From: CALBGR01 sp964499935 | GTDB lineage: Bacteria; Patescibacteriota; Saccharimonadia; Saccharimonadales; UBA4665 | Direction of reading: 5' to 3' | DNA length: 64,000 nucleotides | Assembly: GCA_964499935.1 (NCBI GenBank) | Contig: CAZCMS010000001.1 | Coordinates: forward strand, 806,001 to 870,000 | In this document: one piece after another, positions 51,502-59,559 of the stretch | How the letters are laid out: each line of letters opens with the position of its first letter | Position numbering within the stretch: the first letter of the stretch is position 1 | Notes under the pieces: generated by a model | The model's database searches: none | Told to the model about the DNA's origin: nothing | What the model saw: only the letters and a program-made list of their open reading frames with translations | Program-made: the position numbers and the translations under genes

Positions 51502-52775
51502 TCGTTCTTATAGACTGTAATAATTTTTTTGTCAGCTGCGAGCGCTTATTTCGCCCAGATCTCAATAATATACCTGTTGTGGTATTAAGCAGTAACGATG
51601 GCTGCGTGGTCGCAAGAAGCAATGAGGCAAAGTCACTTGGCATACCCATGGGTGCGCCAGCATTCAAGTTTCGCGACACATTCGAACAACATAACGTTAT
51701 GCAATTTTCTGCCAGCTTTGAACTGTACGGCAACATTTCTCGGCGTATCACTAATTTATTAAGCGAATTGACGTCAAATATCGAGGTGTATTCTATAGAT
51801 GAATCATTTCTTGATATTGCAGAACTCGATGTTACAAATTATGTCCAATGGGCAAAAACAGTCCGCCAGCGCGTACTCCAAGAAATTGGCATACCTGTAT
51901 CTATCGGCATAGCGCCTACCAAAACACTTGCAAAACTTGCGAGCGAACTCGCTAAACAGCAGCCAATATTTGGTGGTGTGTACAGTTTTGCAAATGATAC
52001 TCCGCACACGAGACAACAAGCGCTCGCCATGGTGCCCATTAAAGATATCTGGGGAGTTGGTTACAGGCTCGCGCCAAAGCTTCGTGCCGAAGGTATTCAT
52101 AATGCGCATCAACTATCTCAGTTGCGACCTAAACGAGCACAGCAGCTACTAAGTATCACCGGCAGGCAAATGGTCGCAGAGCTAAACGGAACACGATGTT
52201 TTCCGCTCACTCCAGTTGGCAGGCCTCAAAAAAGTATTATGCGCGGAAGAACATTTGGCGAAGATACCAACGAACCATATGCTATTGAGTCCGTAATTAC
52301 AGCCATGACCACACAGGCTGCCTTTCGTCTGCGTCATCAAAACCAAGTAGCACGAAAGGCAAGTATCGCTATAGAAACAAATCGCCATAAACCTGGCTAC
52401 CAGCGCTGGTACAGAGAAGTGGTTTTTGATATGCCCACCCATGATACGGGCATAATAATTACGAGCATACTGCGCTTGTTCTCCGACATATACGAACCCG
52501 GGCAGAAATACCACCGACTGAACGTGTTTTTATCTGATCTCGGCCCTGTCGGCAATTTGCAAACAGATGTTTTAGGGATAGTGGACGTAGAGCAGTACGA
52601 TCAGTCTACTGCGCGCATGCAAGCACTCGATCACATTAATAACCGATTTGGCAGAGGCCACCTAAGATACGCGTCGGAAGACCTAAATAAAGCTTGGCGG
52701 CCACGACGCAAACTCACAACACCACGCTATGTATCGGAATGGACTGACATACCCTCAGCGCGCATAGTACAATAG
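51498..52775 (+). CDS. umuC: Y-family translesion DNA polymerase UmuC
   Basis: A 425-residue Y-family polymerase. Catalytic acids are in LIDCNNFFVSCERL (Asp) and VYSIDESFLDI (Asp-Glu); SSNDGCVVARSNEAKSLGIP and PTKTLAKLASELAK are the finger and palm signatures of UmuC (DNA Pol V). The C-terminal little-finger part is complete (VLGIVDVEQYDQSTARM onward). GTG start overlaps the previous gene. Bypasses lesions in error-prone repair. Confidence 0.93.
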   Translation: MIVLIDCNNFFVSCERLFRPDLNNIPVVVLSSNDGCVVARSNEAKSLGIPMGAPAFKFRDTFEQHNVMQFSASFELYGNISRRITNLLSELTSNIEVYSIDESFLDIAELDVTNYVQWAKTVRQRVLQEIGIPVSIGIAPTKTLAKLASELAKQQPIFGGVYSFANDTPHTRQQALAMVPIKDIWGVGYRLAPKLRAEGIHNAHQLSQLRPKRAQQLLSITGRQMVAELNGTRCFPLTPVGRPQKSIMRGRTFGEDTNEPYAIESVITAMTTQAAFRLRHQNQVARKASIAIETNRHKPGYQRWYREVVFDMPTHDTGIIITSILRLFSDIYEPGQKYHRLNVFLSDLGPVGNLQTDVLGIVDVEQYDQSTARMQALDHINNRFGRGHLRYASEDLNKAWRPRRKLTTPRYVSEWTDIPSARIVQ

Positions 52776-52781
52776 CCTCAG

Positions 52782-53213
52782 ATGAAGCTACATATTATAA
52801 CTATCGGTAAACCTAAACTATCCTATGCGCAAGCAGGGTGGGACGAATACCTTGTAAGATTGAAACGCTATCACGACATTAAAGTGACGCAACTAGCCGA
52901 CAAATACGCTTACGATAAAGATAAAATCTTAGAAACAGCTGGTAGCAGCTATAAGGTAGTGCTCGAGATTACCGGTAAGCAATACTCGAGCCCAGAATTG
53001 GCAGATTTTCTCAAAAAACGAGAGCTAGAAGCCAGGGAAGTATGCCTCATTATTGGCGGACCCGAGGGACTGCCACAAGAAGTTATACAAAAAGCAGATT
53101 TTGCATTAAGCTTTAGCAAGCTAACATTTCCGCATGATCTTGCGATGGTGGTTTTACTTGAAGCACTCTATAGAGCATCAACCATCAACGCTGGCATACC
53201 TTACCATAAATAG
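52782..53213 (+). CDS. rlmH: 23S rRNA (pseudouridine1915-N3)-methyltransferase
   Basis: A 143-residue SPOUT-fold enzyme. It opens MKLHIITIGKPKLSYAQAGW and has the knot signature CLIIGGPEGLPQEVIQKAD and SKLTFPHDLAMVVLLEALYR, plus the closing GIPYHK. Full length. It methylates Psi1915 in helix 69 of the large subunit. TACAAT lies eight bases before the ATG. Confidence 0.95.
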   Translation: MKLHIITIGKPKLSYAQAGWDEYLVRLKRYHDIKVTQLADKYAYDKDKILETAGSSYKVVLEITGKQYSSPELADFLKKRELEAREVCLIIGGPEGLPQEVIQKADFALSFSKLTFPHDLAMVVLLEALYRASTINAGIPYHK

Positions 53214-53222
53214 AACATGCAC

Positions 53223-54173
53223 CTATTCAAAACTCATACACCGAGGAATCGCAATATCTAACTCTTCGTCGTGTGTTGCAAATAATATAAGTGGCTTCGC
53301 AGTGGTATCTGGAATGAGAAGTGGGTCTTCGTTATTATCGTCCATATTACAGCGTGCACCAAGTATGATATGCGCGCTAGAGTCAGTTGTGGCCTCTATA
53401 TCTTCTGCATACTGTTCAAGAAGCACATCATCTGGATGCATATAACTCAGCTCCACAGACACACTCTGTGTACCATCGCAGGAATCGCCACACATCTTTA
53501 AAACAGTATCCGACGTCGCAATAAAAGATTTCGGCACCATCCCATTGTTGTCATTCATAAACTGCTGGAATGCTGCATATATAACAAGCACATCATCTTG
53601 CGCTTCATTACTCTCGCTATCAGCACCGTCTTCTTCGGTAGAAGTTGTGGCACTATTCTGGGTAGTGGTGCTTGCAACAAGAACACCGATCATAACTACA
53701 GAGGTAACTGCCATAATTGCAAACACAATTGTCAGGATCTTAAACAACCCTACATTATTACTGGATGCCTGTAGGAGCTTGCCCCCTGCATCACGCTGTT
53801 TGCCAAATCCTGTACGAACAAAATCTATCACATACCAAACGCCCAGACCACCAAGGGTTATTAATTTTAAAATTCCGAGCCTCGTACAGCCTAGATAGAA
53901 ACGGTCTACCCCTAAAATACCGAGCAACAAAGATAATGCCCATGCCACACCAAACGATTTACTGCTGGAAGGATTTAACTCGTCGGCCGTAGGAATAAAT
54001 TGCGCAAACTGAGGATTAACAGAATTTGCTGAAGAGGCAAGACGAAACACCTCATCCAAGGCAGAACCAGACCAGCCACTTGCTACCAAGCTTTGCCGAA
54101 TTACATCATCAGCAAAACCCTGTTGTTTTTGCTGATTTATATAATCAACTGCCTGTTGTTTATGTGGATCCAT
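53223..54173 (-). CDS. TM2 domain protein with acidic extracytoplasmic tail
   Basis: About 316 residues. N-terminal 60 residues are helical (a short UBA-like segment, AVDYINQQKQQGFADDVIRQ). The TM2 domain has helices SFGVAWALSLLLGILGVDRF and YLGCTRLGILKLITLGGLGV, then another helix near 160-185, and an acidic, Ser/Thr-rich tail with a pair of cysteines (CGDSCDGT). TATACT lies against the ATG at 54173. No partner is known. Confidence 0.82.
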   Translation of the reverse strand: MDPHKQQAVDYINQQKQQGFADDVIRQSLVASGWSGSALDEVFRLASSANSVNPQFAQFIPTADELNPSSSKSFGVAWALSLLLGILGVDRFYLGCTRLGILKLITLGGLGVWYVIDFVRTGFGKQRDAGGKLLQASSNNVGLFKILTIVFAIMAVTSVVMIGVLVASTTTQNSATTSTEEDGADSESNEAQDDVLVIYAAFQQFMNDNNGMVPKSFIATSDTVLKMCGDSCDGTQSVSVELSYMHPDDVLLEQYAEDIEATTDSSAHIILGARCNMDDNNEDPLLIPDTTAKPLILFATHDEELDIAIPRCMSFE

Positions 54174-54286
54174 TAGTATAATCGTACGATGCCTTAAGCG
54201 GTTTGACAAGAGACAACAAGTAAACACCCCTCGGTCTCAAAGAGTACTGCCTTAGTCGAGGCAATCTTTTTGTAAAAGCAGGGAAT

Positions 54287-54889
54287 TTACTCGTTCGTAA
54301 CTGAGACTCGCGGAATCCAAATATTATCTGCGAGATTTGCGCGCACACCCTCAAGTGTTGCTACGCCCCCAGAGCGTAACATTGGCTCTCGAACTCTTCC
54401 AAAATAATGCTGAGCAACTTGTGGATCAGTCACTGCGACAAATAAAGTACGGTCAGCACGAAGCTTCTTGATAGACCCAGAAAGCATATCGTACGAATTC
54501 TCTATTGCGCCACCCTCATCACTCAGTAACGCAGGCTCTTCCTGTAACGCAACGCGTGGATGATATTTTTCCGCTTCAGCAGCAAGCAACTCCGCCGACC
54601 GAACAACTTCTACCCCCTCGATGATAGATGGAACGAAAGCACGAACCCCAACAACCTCAAATGACCTCATCTTAACAGCCTTATCAAGTGCCCGAATAGC
54701 CAAGCGCGATGCGACATTAGCGTGCAAATCTTGATCGTAGGCTATGTCCCCGCCAATCATTGCTACTTTTCCGATTCGTTGCTCTGGTACCTCTGATCTT
54801 TCGCTTTCAAAAAGCTCACGTCTTACCATATTAATACCTATGCCGATTATATTTTCGACAAAGCCTCCTCCAGCACACCCTATAGTCAT
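54287..54889 (-). CDS. Hypothetical protein, 200 aa
   Basis: Not recognised. The start at 54889 follows a GAGGAGG site by five bases; the ATG of an earlier in-frame start lacks one. It opens MTIGCAGGGFVENIIGIGIN and is otherwise soluble, with many short helices. SD-led, as with other likely well-expressed genes here. Confidence 0.6.
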   Translation of the reverse strand: MTIGCAGGGFVENIIGIGINMVRRELFESERSEVPEQRIGKVAMIGGDIAYDQDLHANVASRLAIRALDKAVKMRSFEVVGVRAFVPSIIEGVEVVRSAELLAAEAEKYHPRVALQEEPALLSDEGGAIENSYDMLSGSIKKLRADRTLFVAVTDPQVAQHYFGRVREPMLRSGGVATLEGVRANLADNIWIPRVSVTNE

Positions 54890-55032
54890 GGCAAGCCTCC
54901 TCGTATTCACATAAAAATACACTATAGGAGCCCTTTGGCACCCAATCTGTAAGATAGATTACATATTATGCCTGATACACACTTGTGGCACTTTGCTATA
55001 GGTATTAATCCTAACCTGATACAATAGCCACA

Positions 55033-55776
55033 ATGATTGTGAGACCAATAAAAACTCCCGTTATCACTGCGTCTACAGTGACTTTGGAGGAAATTCTTAG
55101 TACAAATATCACCGCGTTAGAAAACAACTGCGTTGTGGCTATAACCTCAAAGATCGTTTCGCTGTGCGAGGGGAGTATTTCACCTTTTGGAGACACCTCT
55201 AAGCAAGATCTTATTCGTCATCATGCCTCGCATATACTCCCTGCAACAGCTAGCAAGGTAAATACAACATTCACCATCACAAACAACACTCTGATTCCAT
55301 GTGCAGGGATTGATGAATTGAATACAAACGATGGATATGCTCTGTGGCCTAATAACCCTATGCATACTGCAGAAGCAGTCCGTGAATATTTATGCCAGCG
55401 CTTTGAGCTGCAGTACATCGGGGTGGTTATCACCGACAGCACGAGCCGTCCGATGCGACGCGGTACAACTGGTATTGCTCTTGGATTCAGTGGCTTCAAG
55501 CCTGTACTTAACTACACGGGGAAGAATGATCTATTTGGAAAACCGTTCAAACTTGAAACTGCAGATATTGCTGGTGGCCTCGCTGCAACAGCTGTATTCG
55601 CAATGGGAGAAGGCGCCGAACAAACACCTATAGCAATCATCGAGGACGTGCCTAATGTAGAATTCGTAGATAGAGCACCAACCCAAGAAGAAATTGATAT
55701 CTTTACCGTTACGCTCGACGAGGACCTATACGAACCATTTCTAAATCATGTCGATTGGCAAACACCCCAAAACTAA
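55033..55776 (+). CDS. CofE-like F420-0:gamma-glutamyl ligase family protein
   Basis: A 247-residue protein of the CofE/FbiB-N family. Hallmarks: CVVAITSKIVSLCEGSI, PCAGIDELNTNDGYALWP and VVITDSTSRPMRRGTTGIAL. CofE adds L-glutamate to coenzyme F420-0 in methanogens and actinobacteria. No other F420 genes are seen here, so another glutamyl or amino-acid ligase reaction is likely. TACAAT ends seven bases before the ATG. Confidence 0.88.
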   Translation: MIVRPIKTPVITASTVTLEEILSTNITALENNCVVAITSKIVSLCEGSISPFGDTSKQDLIRHHASHILPATASKVNTTFTITNNTLIPCAGIDELNTNDGYALWPNNPMHTAEAVREYLCQRFELQYIGVVITDSTSRPMRRGTTGIALGFSGFKPVLNYTGKNDLFGKPFKLETADIAGGLAATAVFAMGEGAEQTPIAIIEDVPNVEFVDRAPTQEEIDIFTVTLDEDLYEPFLNHVDWQTPQN

Positions 55777-55807
55777 CATTCATTAATTTTCAACTATAAA
55801 TAGGCGT

Positions 55808-55892
55808 GTGCTGTGGTGCCCGAGGGGTGATAATAAAAGGCGAACGCCAAAATCTATACACTCCTCGGGCACCGGCAAACCTGGTTCAGCAC
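55808..55892 (-). terminator. Nested-stem RNA after the gene at 55894
   Basis: Outer stem GTGCTG (55808-55813) with CAGCAC (55887-55892) begins one base after the stop on the minus strand; a middle stem pairs GGTGCCCGAGG (55815-55825) with CCTCGGGCACC (55863-55873) and extends by four more pairs; an inner GGCG/CGCC lies in its loop. A complex 3' structure of the sort seen after the other G/C-rich genes. Confidence 0.7.
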
Positions 55893-55893
55893 C

Positions 55894-56613
55894 TCAGATC
55901 ACCAACCTGGTAGACGCAGAAGCCCACAAGTAACTCACCTGAGAGATGTCATGGATACCCATCTTCACTCTGTGACTATCGTCAAATCCGATATACGGCG
56001 CGTGCGATAGGCGACCATCTACCTCAACTCGAAACCCGGCCAACAGCGGTGCCGAAGCAAGATTGAACCACTCCCATACCCAGTCGGGGAACTGAATCAA
56101 CGCCGAAAGCGCTTCGGTTGAAGCGATATTGACGCTGGATTGTGCCCAGAATCGGTCAGGGTTAACCCCCCTGGCATACTCCGGGTCAAACTCGATCCAG
56201 GTAGGACGAATGTAGTAGAGGCTGTACGCCATCACATGCAGGTATTGCTCGCTGATCTTTACCTCATCCCATTCGCAAATCGAGAATCCGTAAGGAACAG
56301 AAATAGCGTTCCAGAGCGCCTCAAGCGAATGCGGAACATGCAGTAGCAATATCCCCGTCGGACTCTTAGGAATAAAATTCTTCGGAGGCTTAGGCAGTTC
56401 GATATTGGGCCAAAGCTGACGGGCTCGCTTCATCTGCTGCTTCGGCGTACGCCACCAGAAAGGTCGCGTCCGATCAACCGGCAATCTGCCTTCTGCGATA
56501 TCTCGCAATGCCTTACTGACTGCCTTCGGGTCCAACGAGTTATCTCCGACCCCTTTGATGATCCTGTTCATCAAGTCATGCAACTCGACAAGCTGGTTAA
56601 TATCATTGATCAT
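55894..56613 (-). CDS. Hypothetical G/C-rich protein, 239 aa
   Basis: Not recognised. Start at 56613 (MINDINQLVELHDLMNRIIK) with an AAAGGA site five to ten bases before it; TACAAT near 56705 gives a leader of about 90 nt. The protein is rich in Trp, Pro and Tyr (RPFWWRTPKQQMKRARQLW, DWVWEWFNLAS), soluble, and G/C-ended in codon use unlike its flanks. It may be horizontally acquired or a member of the same family of highly structured-RNA genes. Confidence 0.65.
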   Translation of the reverse strand: MINDINQLVELHDLMNRIIKGVGDNSLDPKAVSKALRDIAEGRLPVDRTRPFWWRTPKQQMKRARQLWPNIELPKPPKNFIPKSPTGILLLHVPHSLEALWNAISVPYGFSICEWDEVKISEQYLHVMAYSLYYIRPTWIEFDPEYARGVNPDRFWAQSSVNIASTEALSALIQFPDWVWEWFNLASAPLLAGFRVEVDGRLSHAPYIGFDDSHRVKMGIHDISQVSYLWASASTRLVI

Positions 56614-56801
56614 GAGATCCTTTCTTTCCATGTTGTGCCGGTTTTTTATCCCAGTAGAAGAAGTATCTTAACGTGTTGAGGATGCCAAACTGTTAAGGTT
56701 CGCTATTGTAGTAGTACCGTATTTTTAGCATCAATGCAATGAAAAATCAGATACCTTTACATTTTTTGTAAGTTAATTACCAAGCAGGTACACTATTGCA
56801 T

Positions 56802-57077
56802 ATGCACCTAATTCAAGATGAATTATCCGAACTCCTTAACAGAGCCAAGCAACAAGTTGAAGTTGGCGGATTTTACACTCACTATAAATCAAAAGACATG
56901 GTCTATAAAGTAAAAGATGTAGTTATCCAAGAGTCAGATAACCGGCCTTGTGTTATCTATCAAGCTCAGTACGGGAATAAATTAACTTTTTCCCGACCGC
57001 TGGATGCCTGGCTTCAGAAGGTAGAAGTCGATGACACTCTAAAGCCACGCTTTACAAAGATTACGCAAGACGCTTAA
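56802..57077 (+). CDS. DUF1653 family protein
   Basis: A 91-residue protein with the DUF1653 pattern GGFYTHYKSKDMVYKV and CVIYQAQYGNKLTFSRPLDA, ending RFTKI. TACACT lies seven bases before the ATG at 56802 (leaderless). Function of the family unknown. Its end overlaps the convergent methyltransferase gene by 17 bases. Confidence 0.85.
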   Translation: MHLIQDELSELLNRAKQQVEVGGFYTHYKSKDMVYKVKDVVIQESDNRPCVIYQAQYGNKLTFSRPLDAWLQKVEVDDTLKPRFTKITQDA

Positions 57078-57684
57078 CAATAATCACATTATCCTTGATA
57101 GTAGCCTGCACGCCATCTGGGCTTGTTGTTTCGCGTTCTGGCGTAGCAAGTTTTTCTGTATGCCACTTTGTGTTATCGAGACCTAGACTACCAAATGTTT
57201 CTTGAGCGGTAGGAAACTTCATATCTGTATGCTCTGACCACGACGGTGCTGATGCATGCTCAACAATAACAAGTATCCCGCCAATCGCTACTGCTGAAGC
57301 AGCTTTTTGTAATACTTTCTGGCGCTCAAATTCTATGGGCGACTGTAAATATTGTGCCGATACAAGATCGTATTCGCCGGCAGGGAAGCTCACCGCAAAA
57401 TCATGCTGCTCAAAAGCTATTTTATTTTCTACACTATGCTCTTTAGCGAGAGCCTTTGATCGTTCGATAGCCACATCAGATACATCCGAGGCTACAACCT
57501 GCCAGCCCTGCAAAGCAAGCCACACCGCGTCGCCACCCTCGCCACAGCCAAGGTCAAAGGCTGTGCCAGGCTTTAGTGAGGTGACTATCTCCGTCAGGGG
57601 AGCATTGGCTCGCCCAGACCATATCCGATCGCGCTTTTCGTATAACTCATTCCAAAATTTTTGTGTGTTATCTGTATTGTTCAT
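57061..57684 (-). CDS. Class I SAM-dependent methyltransferase
   Basis: A 207-residue methyltransferase. The SAM motif is TAFDLGCGEGGDAVWLAL, then WQVVASDVSDVAI and EQHDFAVSFPAGEYDLVSAQ (motif II/III). The N-terminal WNELYEKRDRIWSGRANAPL matches the TehB/thiopurine-like branch. Substrate unknown. Confidence 0.88.
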   Translation of the reverse strand: MNNTDNTQKFWNELYEKRDRIWSGRANAPLTEIVTSLKPGTAFDLGCGEGGDAVWLALQGWQVVASDVSDVAIERSKALAKEHSVENKIAFEQHDFAVSFPAGEYDLVSAQYLQSPIEFERQKVLQKAASAVAIGGILVIVEHASAPSWSEHTDMKFPTAQETFGSLGLDNTKWHTEKLATPERETTSPDGVQATIKDNVIIVKRLA

Positions 57685-57788
57685 ATTTTTCCCGTCTTTA
57701 ATTAAGTATGCGTATCACACAAAACAGATTGTGTATGAATGTATCAATAAATGCAAATTCATCGCAATTTCATTGCATTTCTTTACAG

Positions 57789-58013
57789 TTAAAGTTGGGC
57801 AATATTTTTGTTACGCTGCGCCAGTTTCATTCCTGTATACAGCAAATATAGGGCAGATAAACCGACTAACGCAAAAATTATATTGCTAAGGGCAGAGTCT
57901 GTTCCGAATAGCTCCGTCACGAGATTAAAGTCAAATATTCCTACTAACCCCCAGTTAACTCCACCGATAATTACTAACACGTACGCCACCCAATCTAGTC
58001 CATTCATTCTCAT
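57789..58013 (-). CDS. DUF378 membrane protein
   Basis: A 74-residue protein with two helices, of the DUF378 family by LDWVAYVLVIIGGVNWGLVG and FALVGLSALYLLYTGMK. AAGGAGG stands before the ATG. Role unknown. Confidence 0.85.
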   Translation of the reverse strand: MRMNGLDWVAYVLVIIGGVNWGLVGIFDFNLVTELFGTDSALSNIIFALVGLSALYLLYTGMKLAQRNKNIAQL

Positions 58014-58114
58014 GAGAGCCTCCTTATTAAGTAATAGTCACTGTACGCTCATCAAACAATTCTCGCTGTTAAACATCTAACAGCCCCGGCTATCTATAGA
58101 TAAGAGCAGGGGAG

Positions 58115-58564
58115 CTATTCAACTCTACGAGCAAAATACTCTTCGGTTTCACGCATAAAAATTTCGGCAGTCTTAGGGCCTACACCGTAAAGTTGCTGCA
58201 AACTTTTAGAGAGCTCGTCTTCATTCTCGCTTTGTTCGATCATATGCAACAGGGAACCGTCATAATAATCAATGAGTTGCTGCATGCACGTCTTGAGGGC
58301 CTTTGTCATGACATGCTGATACCTCGTGTAGCCACCTTGGTGTAACATCGCAACCAGTCGACGATCACTCGCCTCAAGTATAGCCCACGGAAAATCCATT
58401 TTTGATTCTATAAATAGAGCCCACGTTTTTACTGCAACACTAGACCGGATTGGCTTACCCAGCAAAAAAGTCAGCAAGAACCAACGAAATAAATCATCAT
58501 CATTATCTATAACGTCCAGACGGAAGTCGGAAGCATGATGTTGTGGTCGATACCGCCTACTCAT
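58115..58564 (-). CDS. HhH-motif DNA repair-like protein
   Basis: A 149-residue soluble protein. LQQLYGVGPKTAEIFMRE near residue 125 is a helix-hairpin-helix of the DNA-glycosylase/endonuclease III type, but it is near the C-terminus with no catalytic Lys/Asp or iron-sulfur region after it, so it is a truncated or regulatory relative. It starts 12 bases after the amidase gene's stop. Confidence 0.6.
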   Translation of the reverse strand: MSRRYRPQHHASDFRLDVIDNDDDLFRWFLLTFLLGKPIRSSVAVKTWALFIESKMDFPWAILEASDRRLVAMLHQGGYTRYQHVMTKALKTCMQQLIDYYDGSLLHMIEQSENEDELSKSLQQLYGVGPKTAEIFMRETEEYFARRVE

Positions 58565-58576
58565 GAATCACCTCCG

Positions 58577-59302
58577 CTACAACTTGCCTAGTATTTTTTG
58601 TTTCCAACTTGTGTAAAAAAGGCTGCCAGGGCAGGTAGTGTTTTTATTTACCTCACCGTGGCCCACTATTCTTGAAGGATTAGCAGAAGGGTAATGTTGC
58701 TTTATAACATCTGCAATCGATTGAATCACCGTATCGCTTGGCTCTTTATCCTCTAGATCGTCATCGATGCATATTCCTACGCTTCGAGTATTCACGTCCC
58801 AGCTACCCGAATGCCACCCAATATAGTCATCTTTCAATATATGTTCGCTCGTACCATCCTCCCGAATAAACCAATGATATCCCCAGAAAACTTGCCTGGA
58901 ATTATAATAATGCCCCGACCAAACGGACTGACCCTTGAAGTGCTTTTCTCTGGAGTCTGACGGGTCGACAAAGTAGCGACCATAAATACGAAGTAACTGA
59001 ATAGCATTGAGGCGTTCGAGCGTCATGCCTGGCTTATTTTTAGTATGATGAATCACTATCGTGTCAATGGACTTACGTTCAGCGTCGAGATTATCTCCCG
59101 ATGTTGCTATAGGCATCGTTCCTTGCCTCCAGGCTTCCTCAACAAGACTATATGCTTTAGCTTTAATCTGCTTTCGTTTATCGTAGTCATCTTCATTTCG
59201 AGCCAACGCTTCTAGTCTCTCAAAGTCATCCTTTACCCGTAAGTACCACAGCGGCTTTGTCAGTGCCTCTCGCCAATACGCTTCATCGATATGTGCAGCC
59301 AT
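58577..59302 (-). CDS. PGRP/amidase-2-type N-acetylmuramoyl-L-alanine amidase without signal peptide
   Basis: A 241-residue protein. The zinc ligands are in TIVIHHTKN, GYHWFIREDG and SRIVGHGEVNKNTTCPG, the layout of Amidase_2/PGRP enzymes that cut the MurNAc-L-Ala bond. There is no signal peptide or membrane helix, and the first 80 residues are a charged helical extension. Either it acts on internal or imported muropeptides, or it is released by lysis. The start is at 59302 and it forms a unit with the HhH gene. Confidence 0.85.
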   Translation of the reverse strand: MAAHIDEAYWREALTKPLWYLRVKDDFERLEALARNEDDYDKRKQIKAKAYSLVEEAWRQGTMPIATSGDNLDAERKSIDTIVIHHTKNKPGMTLERLNAIQLLRIYGRYFVDPSDSREKHFKGQSVWSGHYYNSRQVFWGYHWFIREDGTSEHILKDDYIGWHSGSWDVNTRSVGICIDDDLEDKEPSDTVIQSIADVIKQHYPSANPSRIVGHGEVNKNTTCPGSLFYTSWKQKILGKL

Positions 59303-59382
59303 TCCTTAATTATAGAAAAAACAAAGTAACGTAACGTCAAAAATTTAACATTTCTTACCGAAACTCAAATATAGAGTGCTGA

Positions 59383-59418
59383 CGAAAGTAAGCCCACCAA
59401 ATGGTGAGCTTACTTTCG
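59383..59418. terminator. Hairpin between minus-strand genes
   Basis: An 11-bp perfect stem CGAAAGTAAGC (59383-59393) with GCTTACTTTCG (59408-59418), with ACC/GGT further in. It lies after the HEPN gene end (59560) and before the amidase start. The rest of 59303-59559 holds a + frame that I reject and nothing else. Confidence 0.55.
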
Positions 59419-59559
59419 TGGTGAACCTCATTGAATCGCATTGGAACGATATCCTTATGGAATTCAGACGACTCTACCGTCTTATGAGGGGGGCTATCTC
59501 TGGCTTAGACATTCGCTGTAGTAGTGGAACTAGTAGCAAAGCCTTGATATCTTTACAGG

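Noticed and set aside
54249..54276. Hairpin TGCCT/AGGCA followed by CTTTTT on the + strand
   Set aside because: Both neighbouring genes are on the minus strand, so a + strand terminator has no obvious transcript to end.
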